Source of the DNA: Actinomycetota bacterium
GTDB lineage: Bacteria; Actinomycetota; Thermoleophilia; Miltoncostaeales; Miltoncostaeaceae
DNA: 26,196 nucleotides
Assembly: GCA_005788075.1 (NCBI GenBank)
Contig: SXZC01000206.1
Location: 1 to 26,196, forward strand
Reading direction: 5' to 3'
Position numbers and translations under genes: made by a program. The notes below the pieces were generated by a model. The model was not told where the DNA came from. It ran no database searches and saw only the letters and a list, made by a program, of their open reading frames with translations. This document shows positions 21,776 through 26,196 of the stretch, in pieces (the stretch's first letter is position 1; every line of letters starts with the position of its first letter).

Positions 21776-22383
21776 GAGGGTCCTCCCCCGTCGACGTGCG
21801 GGCGCACGAGCGCCTCCACGTACTTTGCCACCACATCGGCCTCGAGGTTCACCCTGCGGCCGACGGCGTCGGGGTTGAGGGTGGTCATCTGCATGGTGTG
21901 GGGGATCAGCGCGATGGTGAAGCCGTCCGGCTCGCGCGAGGCGACGGTGAGGCTCACGCCGTCGACGGTGATGCTTCCCTTCTCCACCACGTAGCGCAGC
22001 ACCTCGTCCGGGGCGCCCACCGCCATGAGCATGCCGTCGCCCTCCGGGGTGAACGACCGCACGGTGCCGGTGCCATCCACGTGCCCCTGCACGATGTGGC
22101 CGCTCAGGCGATCGCCCACGCGCATGGCGCGCTCGAGGTTCACGTGGTCACCGGCCTCGCGGTCGCCCACCGACGTGCGCCGGAGCGTCTCCTCCACGCA
22201 GTCGACGGCGAACCAGTCGTCGCCCATCTCCACCACCGTGAGGCATGCGCCGTTCACGGACACCGAGTCGCCGATCGCCAGGCCGTCGCGCACCGCGTCG
22301 CAGGCGATCACCAGGCGTGCGCCCGCAGCGCTCGGGGTGCGCTCGCGCACCGTGCCCAGCTCCTCCACCAGACCCGTGAACAC
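21772..22383 (-). CDS. ribE: Riboflavin synthase, alpha subunit
   Basis: Dismutates two 6,7-dimethyl-8-ribityllumazine molecules to riboflavin. The 203-aa product begins MFTGLVEELGTV (GTG start) and contains two lumazine-binding repeats: the first with VNGACLTVVEM, the second from GHIVQGHVDGTG with VDGVSLTVASRE. IPHTMQMTTL is near the C-terminus. Length is typical. It starts 4 bases after the ribD stop and its TGA overlaps the ribBA CTG, so ribD-ribE-ribBA is a coupled operon. The symbol ribC is also used for this enzyme. Confidence 0.96.
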   Translation of the reverse strand: MFTGLVEELGTVRERTPSAAGARLVIACDAVRDGLAIGDSVSVNGACLTVVEMGDDWFAVDCVEETLRRTSVGDREAGDHVNLERAMRVGDRLSGHIVQGHVDGTGTVRSFTPEGDGMLMAVGAPDEVLRYVVEKGSITVDGVSLTVASREPDGFTIALIPHTMQMTTLNPDAVGRRVNLEADVVAKYVEALVRPHVDGGGPS

Positions 22384-22387
22384 CCGA

Positions 22388-23533
22388 TCAGCCCTCCCCA
22401 GGCACGGGCCTGAGACGGCCCATCACCAGTACATCATCGCCGAGGCGCTCCACGCGTGGCGATCGGATGCGCGGGGCGTCGCTGATCTGGTCGGCGCCGT
22501 GACCGCGTGCGGCCATCGGTGCCCCATCGCCACCGATCACCATGGGCGCCACCACCCAGGCGAGCACGTCCACCAGGTCGGCCTCGAGCATGCCCCCAGC
22601 CACCGTGGGACCGCCCTCCACCAACACCGACTGCACCTCGCGGCGCCCCAGGGCGTCCAGGGCCTGCCCCAGGAAGCCCGCGCCGTGATCGGCGTCGGTC
22701 ACGTCCACCTCGGCGCCGGCGGCGCGCAGGGCATCCACGCGCCCCGCATCGGCGGCGGATCCGGCGATGACAAGCACGGGGGCCTCGTGGAGGCTCGAGA
22801 GCAGGGCGCAGTCGAGCGCCAGGCGCGCGTGAGGGTCGAGCACCACCCGCAGGGCCGCGCGGCCGTCGGGCACCTCGACATCGCGCGCCGTGAGCATGGG
22901 ATCGTCGGCCACCGCCGTGCCGATGCCCACGGCCACGGCGTCGCTCTCGGCGCGCCACCGGTGCACCAGCGTCCGGGCCTCCGGGCCGGAGATCCACCGC
23001 GTGTTGCCAGTGCGGGTGGCCACGCGGCCGTCCAGTGACGCGGCCATCTTCAACAGCACCTCGGGGCGCCCGGTGGCGGCCCAGGTGAGGAAGGCCGACG
23101 CGGCCTCGCGGGCCCGAACGGCATCGTCGCCATCGGCAACGGCCACCTCGATGCCGGCATCCTGCAGCACCCGCACCCCCTGGCCACGGGTGCGCTCGAG
23201 CGGATCGAGGGCGCCCACCACCACGCGCGCGATGCCCGCATCGATGATCGCCTGCGTGCACGGCCCGGTGCGGCCGGTGTGGCTGCAGGGCTCGAGCGTG
23301 CACACCAGGGTGGCGCCACGCGTCGCCTCACCCGCCGCGGCGATGGCCACCGGCTCCGCGTGCGCGAGGCCGGGGCCCTCGTGCCAGCCCTCCCCCACCG
23401 CCTGATCGCCCTGCAGTATCACCGCGCCCACCGCGGGGTTCGGGCTCACGTGGCCGCGACCGCGCTCCGCCAGCTCGCAGGCGCGGATGAGGTGGGTGCG
23501 CTCGCTCGCGCTGGGGCGCCCGGGAGGGCTCAC
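22388..23533 (-). CDS. ribD: Bifunctional riboflavin biosynthesis deaminase/reductase
   Basis: RibD deaminates and then reduces the pyrimidine intermediate derived from GTP. The 381-aa product has the N-terminal zinc deaminase motif GLAHAEPVA (His58, Glu60) with PCSHTGRTGPC (Cys83, Cys92). It is followed by the reductase domain (PEVLLKMAASLDGRVATRTGNTRWISG, VLVEGGPTVAGGMLEADLVD). Both halves are intact. The GTG start overlaps the rpe stop as GTGA. No FMN riboswitch is possible in front of it, because the gene is directly coupled to rpe. Confidence 0.95.
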   Translation of the reverse strand: MSPPGRPSASERTHLIRACELAERGRGHVSPNPAVGAVILQGDQAVGEGWHEGPGLAHAEPVAIAAAGEATRGATLVCTLEPCSHTGRTGPCTQAIIDAGIARVVVGALDPLERTRGQGVRVLQDAGIEVAVADGDDAVRAREAASAFLTWAATGRPEVLLKMAASLDGRVATRTGNTRWISGPEARTLVHRWRAESDAVAVGIGTAVADDPMLTARDVEVPDGRAALRVVLDPHARLALDCALLSSLHEAPVLVIAGSAADAGRVDALRAAGAEVDVTDADHGAGFLGQALDALGRREVQSVLVEGGPTVAGGMLEADLVDVLAWVVAPMVIGGDGAPMAARGHGADQISDAPRIRSPRVERLGDDVLVMGRLRPVPGEG

Positions 23534-24204
23534 GCCGATGCGACCCGCTCCGCCAGGTCGGCGTAGGAGGCCACGGGGTCATCGGCCCCGAAGATCGCCG
23601 ATGCCGACACCAGCAGGTCGGCGCCGAAGGCCCGGGCGTCGGCGATGTTCGCCGGTCCGATGCCGCCGTCCACCTGCACGGCCACGCGCGGGGGCAGCAG
23701 GTCGCGCAGGGCGCCGAGCCGACCGAGCGTCTCGGGGATGAACGACTGGCCGCTGAACCCGGGGTTCACGCCCATGCAGTTGACGTAGTCGAGCCGCTCC
23801 ACGAGCGGCAGCACCATCTCCACCGGGGTGCCCGGGTTGATGGCCAGGCCGGCGAGGCAACCGGCCTCGCGGATCTCGGAGAGAAGCTGGTGCGGGTGCG
23901 GGTCGGCCTCCACGTGCACGCTGATCATGTCGGCGTGGGGGGCGTACCAGCCGATGGCCTCGCGCGGGCTCTCCACCATGAGGTGCACGTCCACCCGGCC
24001 GCCGCGTGGCCGGGCGAGCCCGGCGACGCCGCGGGTGGTCTCGGTGCCGAGCATGAGGTTGGGGACGAACCAGCCGTCCATGACGTCCACGTGGAACACG
24101 CGGGCACCGGCGTCGAGCAGCGCGGACACCTGCTCGCCGAGCCGCAGGGGGTCTGCGGACATCAGCGAGGGGCACACCGCGGGAGTGGCGGGCATCTCGG
24201 GCAT
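23530..24204 (-). CDS. rpe: Ribulose-phosphate 3-epimerase
   Basis: Interconverts ribulose 5-phosphate and xylulose 5-phosphate, and so controls the pool of ribulose 5-phosphate used by RibBA. The 224-aa product carries CPSLMSAD, the metal site FHVDVMDG with FVPN, HLMVESP, INPGTP, MGVNPGFSGQSFIP, and the phosphate-binding VDGGI. The usual DGHFVPN is DGWFVPN here. The ATG is 11 bases after the rsmB stop; a second ATG three codons later is equally possible. The much longer in-frame frame extends through rsmB as a shadow. rpe between rsmB and ribD is a known actinobacterial order. Confidence 0.95.
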   Translation of the reverse strand: MPEMPATPAVCPSLMSADPLRLGEQVSALLDAGARVFHVDVMDGWFVPNLMLGTETTRGVAGLARPRGGRVDVHLMVESPREAIGWYAPHADMISVHVEADPHPHQLLSEIREAGCLAGLAINPGTPVEMVLPLVERLDYVNCMGVNPGFSGQSFIPETLGRLGALRDLLPPRVAVQVDGGIGPANIADARAFGADLLVSASAIFGADDPVASYADLAERVASA

Positions 24205-24214
24205 CGGCAGCAGG

Positions 24215-25564
24215 TTATCGGCCCCGCAGCCTCGCCACGAAGAATCCGTCCGTGCCATGCACGTGCGGCAGCAGGCGAAGCGTGCCCGGAAGATCGGGCG
24301 ACGCCATGCCGGGGAACTCCGCGGAGAGGTCGTCCACGACGGCCTCCGAGGCCCGCACGACGTCCTCGTCCTCGGCGCGGAGCAGGCTGCACGTGGAGTA
24401 GACCACCCGCCCGCCGGGGCGCACCAGCTCGAGTGCGCGCGCCAGCAGCCCCTGCTGGATCTCCACGAGCGGTGGAAGGGCCTCCTCGCGCCGCCGCCAC
24501 CGAGCATCGGGCCGCGAGGCCAGCACCCCGGTGCCCGTGCACGGGGCATCCACCAGCACGGCGTCGAACGGACCGCCTGGGATCTCCACCTCGCGCCCGT
24601 CACCGTCGATCACGGTCATCGGGGCCCCCATGCGCTCGGCGGTCTCGCGCAGCGCCCGGGCACGGGCCGGGTGCAGCTCCACCGCCACGATCTCGGCCTT
24701 CCCCTCCGACAGCGCGGCCAGTTGCGTGGCCTTCGCACCCGGGGCGGCGCAGAGGTCGAGCACGCGCTCGCCCGGCCGTGGCATCAGCGCCCGGGCGGGG
24801 ATCATCGATGCCCGGCTCTGGGCCATCACGCGCCCCTCCGCCCACGCCGACGAATGCTCGAGGGCGAACGGCTGATCCAGCACCATGGCCTCGGGGATCA
24901 TCGGATCGGGCCGCCACGGGGGCAGATCCTCCTCCACCTGCTCGCGCGGCCCGCGCAGGGTGTTCCATCGCACGGCCGACTCGGGCGCCACGTTGGCCGC
25001 CGCCATCACCGCCTCGGCGTCGTCGGGACCCAGGGAGTCGACGAGGCCCCGGGCGATCCAGTCGGGGAACGAGTGGCGCAGCGCGATGTCGGACGGGTCG
25101 ATGCCGGCGATGCGCTGCGGCCCCTCCGCGGCGATGCGGCGCAGGATGGCGTTCACGAGGCCCGCGCGGGCGGATCCCTTGCCACGGGGCCCGGGCAGCG
25201 ACCGGGCGAGCGTGGCCGCCTCGTTCACCGCCGCGAAGTCCGGCGTGCCGTCGGACGAGATGATCTCGTAGGCACCAAGGCGCAGGACGTCGCGCACCTC
25301 GGGCTCGATGCGATCGGGCTTCTCGGCCACGCCGTCGATGAGCCAGTCGAGCAGGCGGCGCATCTGCACGGCCCCGTATGCCAGGCGCTGCGCCTGCTGG
25401 CGGTCGCGCGGGTCCACCCGCGCGCGGGCGCACTCGGCCGTGAGGGCGCGGTCGGCGTAGGCGCCCTCGTCCACCCGGCGCAGCACGCCGAGCGCGATGC
25501 GCCGGGCGGGCGATGCCTGCGCGCGCTGCTCGCGCGGATTACGCGGACGTGAGCGTGAGCTCAC
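24215..25564 (-). CDS. rsmB: 16S rRNA (cytosine967-C5)-methyltransferase RsmB
   Basis: The 449-aa product combines an N-terminal NusB-like RNA-binding domain (about 20-160: ARRIALGVLRRVDEGAYAD, NAILRR) with a C-terminal SAM methyltransferase. It has motif I LDLCAAPGAKATQLA (269-283), motif IV VDAPCTGTGVLASRPDARW with Cys342, motif VI YSTCSLL with catalytic Cys392, and the closing GTDGFFVARL. The GTG start lies 26 bases inside the end of fmt, a normal fmt-rsmB overlap. The stop is a TAA. Confidence 0.95.
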   Translation of the reverse strand: MSSRSRPRNPREQRAQASPARRIALGVLRRVDEGAYADRALTAECARARVDPRDRQQAQRLAYGAVQMRRLLDWLIDGVAEKPDRIEPEVRDVLRLGAYEIISSDGTPDFAAVNEAATLARSLPGPRGKGSARAGLVNAILRRIAAEGPQRIAGIDPSDIALRHSFPDWIARGLVDSLGPDDAEAVMAAANVAPESAVRWNTLRGPREQVEEDLPPWRPDPMIPEAMVLDQPFALEHSSAWAEGRVMAQSRASMIPARALMPRPGERVLDLCAAPGAKATQLAALSEGKAEIVAVELHPARARALRETAERMGAPMTVIDGDGREVEIPGGPFDAVLVDAPCTGTGVLASRPDARWRRREEALPPLVEIQQGLLARALELVRPGGRVVYSTCSLLRAEDEDVVRASEAVVDDLSAEFPGMASPDLPGTLRLLPHVHGTDGFFVARLRGR

Positions 25565-26196
25565 CGCGATACCCCCTCAGGAAGGCGTCAGCGTGCATGC
25601 GGGCCTTGCCCGGGGGCTGCAGCTCCACGATCTCCAGGCCGCCGGAGGCCGTGCCCAGCACGAGGCGCCCGGAATCGCGCACGAGCCCGGGCACGGCCGC
25701 GGCATTGGTGGGCTTCACGTTCCAGATCTTGAACTGCTGGCCGTCGATGCCGAGCGTGGCCCCGATGTGCGGCGAGAGAGCGCGCACCTGGTTGCGGATC
25801 TCCACGGCGGTGCGCGACGGGCTGATGGGCCGGTCGTCGTCGGTGATCTTGGGCGCGAGCGACCACCCATCGTCGGGCTGCGGCGTGCTCTCGAGGCTGC
25901 CCGCATCGATGGCGTCGAGCGCCCGCACCACGGCCGGGCCCGAGGCGTCGGCCATCTTCATCAGCAGCGATCCGGCGTCGTCATCGCGGGCCAGCGGCAC
26001 GGGGACGGCCTCGATGATCGGCCCGGTGTCGAGCCCGGCGTCCATGAGCATGATGGTGGTGCCGGTCTCCTCCACCCCATCCATCAACTGGCGCTCCACC
26101 GGCGCCGCGCCGCGATACAGCGGCAGCAGCGAGTAGTGGACGTTCACGCACGGCCAGCCGCCCAGCACGTCGTCCTTGAGTATCTGCCCGAAGGCC
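25539..26196 (-). CDS. fmt: Methionyl-tRNA formyltransferase, C-terminal part (cut by window edge)
   Basis: Fmt formylates initiator Met-tRNA. The 218 codons present enter the catalytic domain at FGQILKDDVLGGWPCVNVHYSLLP and continue with YRGAAPVERQLMDGVEETGTTIM and MDAGLDTGPI, the conserved formyltransferase core. The family C-terminal domain follows and ends GYRGELTLTSA. The family's HPSLLP is HYSLLP here. The N-terminal part, with the formyl-folate-binding region, lies outside the window. It overlaps the start of rsmB, as in many genomes. Confidence 0.94.
   Translation of the reverse strand, partial: AFGQILKDDVLGGWPCVNVHYSLLPLYRGAAPVERQLMDGVEETGTTIMLMDAGLDTGPIIEAVPVPLARDDDAGSLLMKMADASGPAVVRALDAIDAGSLESTPQPDDGWSLAPKITDDDRPISPSRTAVEIRNQVRALSPHIGATLGIDGQQFKIWNVKPTNAAAVPGLVRDSGRLVLGTASGGLEIVELQPPGKARMHADAFLRGYRGELTLTSA

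Noticed and set aside
21772..24204. FMN riboswitch for the rib genes
   Set aside because: rpe, ribD, ribE and ribBA overlap or nearly touch, so there is no leader. The 67-base gap before ribH shows no aptamer core and is too short.

Overview
The window is very GC-rich bacterial DNA with many GTG/TTG starts and tightly overlapping genes. The gene order (smc, rnc, acpP, plsX, rpmF, yceD, a SepIVA-like coiled-coil gene, coaD, rsmD, recG, and on the far side fmt-rsmB-rpe-ribD-ribE-ribBA), together with Cys-containing L28 and L32 proteins, suggests a high-GC actinobacterium, possibly of the Thermoleophilia type. The lineage is an inference from gene order and composition.

Left block (1-8.1 kb): a housekeeping run, almost all on the minus strand and read right to left. 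It comprises recG, rsmD, coaD (each joined by ATGA overlaps), a SepIVA-like coiled-coil gene, yceD, rpmF, plsX, acpP, rnc and the N-terminus of smc. rpmB is divergent from recG and meets ribH tail to tail, the two sharing a CTAG. Right block (20.5-26.2 kb): fmt (partial), rsmB, rpe, ribD, ribE and ribBA, also on the minus strand and translationally coupled. ribBA probably starts at a CTG.

Middle block (8.1-20.5 kb): about 12 kb of accessory DNA separating ribBA from ribH. Its left part holds an exported TAP/S33-type alpha/beta hydrolase, a MASE1-EamA membrane fusion, a lipoprotein and an ApbE-type flavin transferase. Its right part is the most striking feature. The 3' end of ribBA occurs four times: the intact gene plus three truncated copies at about 14.5, 16.45 and 18.65 kb. 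Each copy is followed, in the direction of ribBA transcription, by a gene for an exported protein. These are a ubiquitin-like protein (with a small companion ORF), a six-repeat LDLR-B/DUF5050-type propeller protein, and two paralogous seven-repeat propeller/FnIII proteins. Remnants of apbE lie at the far edge of at least one unit and perhaps two. The layout reads as repeated duplication of an ancestral [apbE> <secreted gene <ribBA 3' end] module, with the secreted gene diversified or replaced in each copy.

The flavin theme runs through the window (ribD, ribE, ribBA, ribH and apbE), but a functional link between flavins and the secreted proteins is not shown by the sequence. No transposase, integrase, tRNA, rRNA, CRISPR array or FMN riboswitch was recognised.
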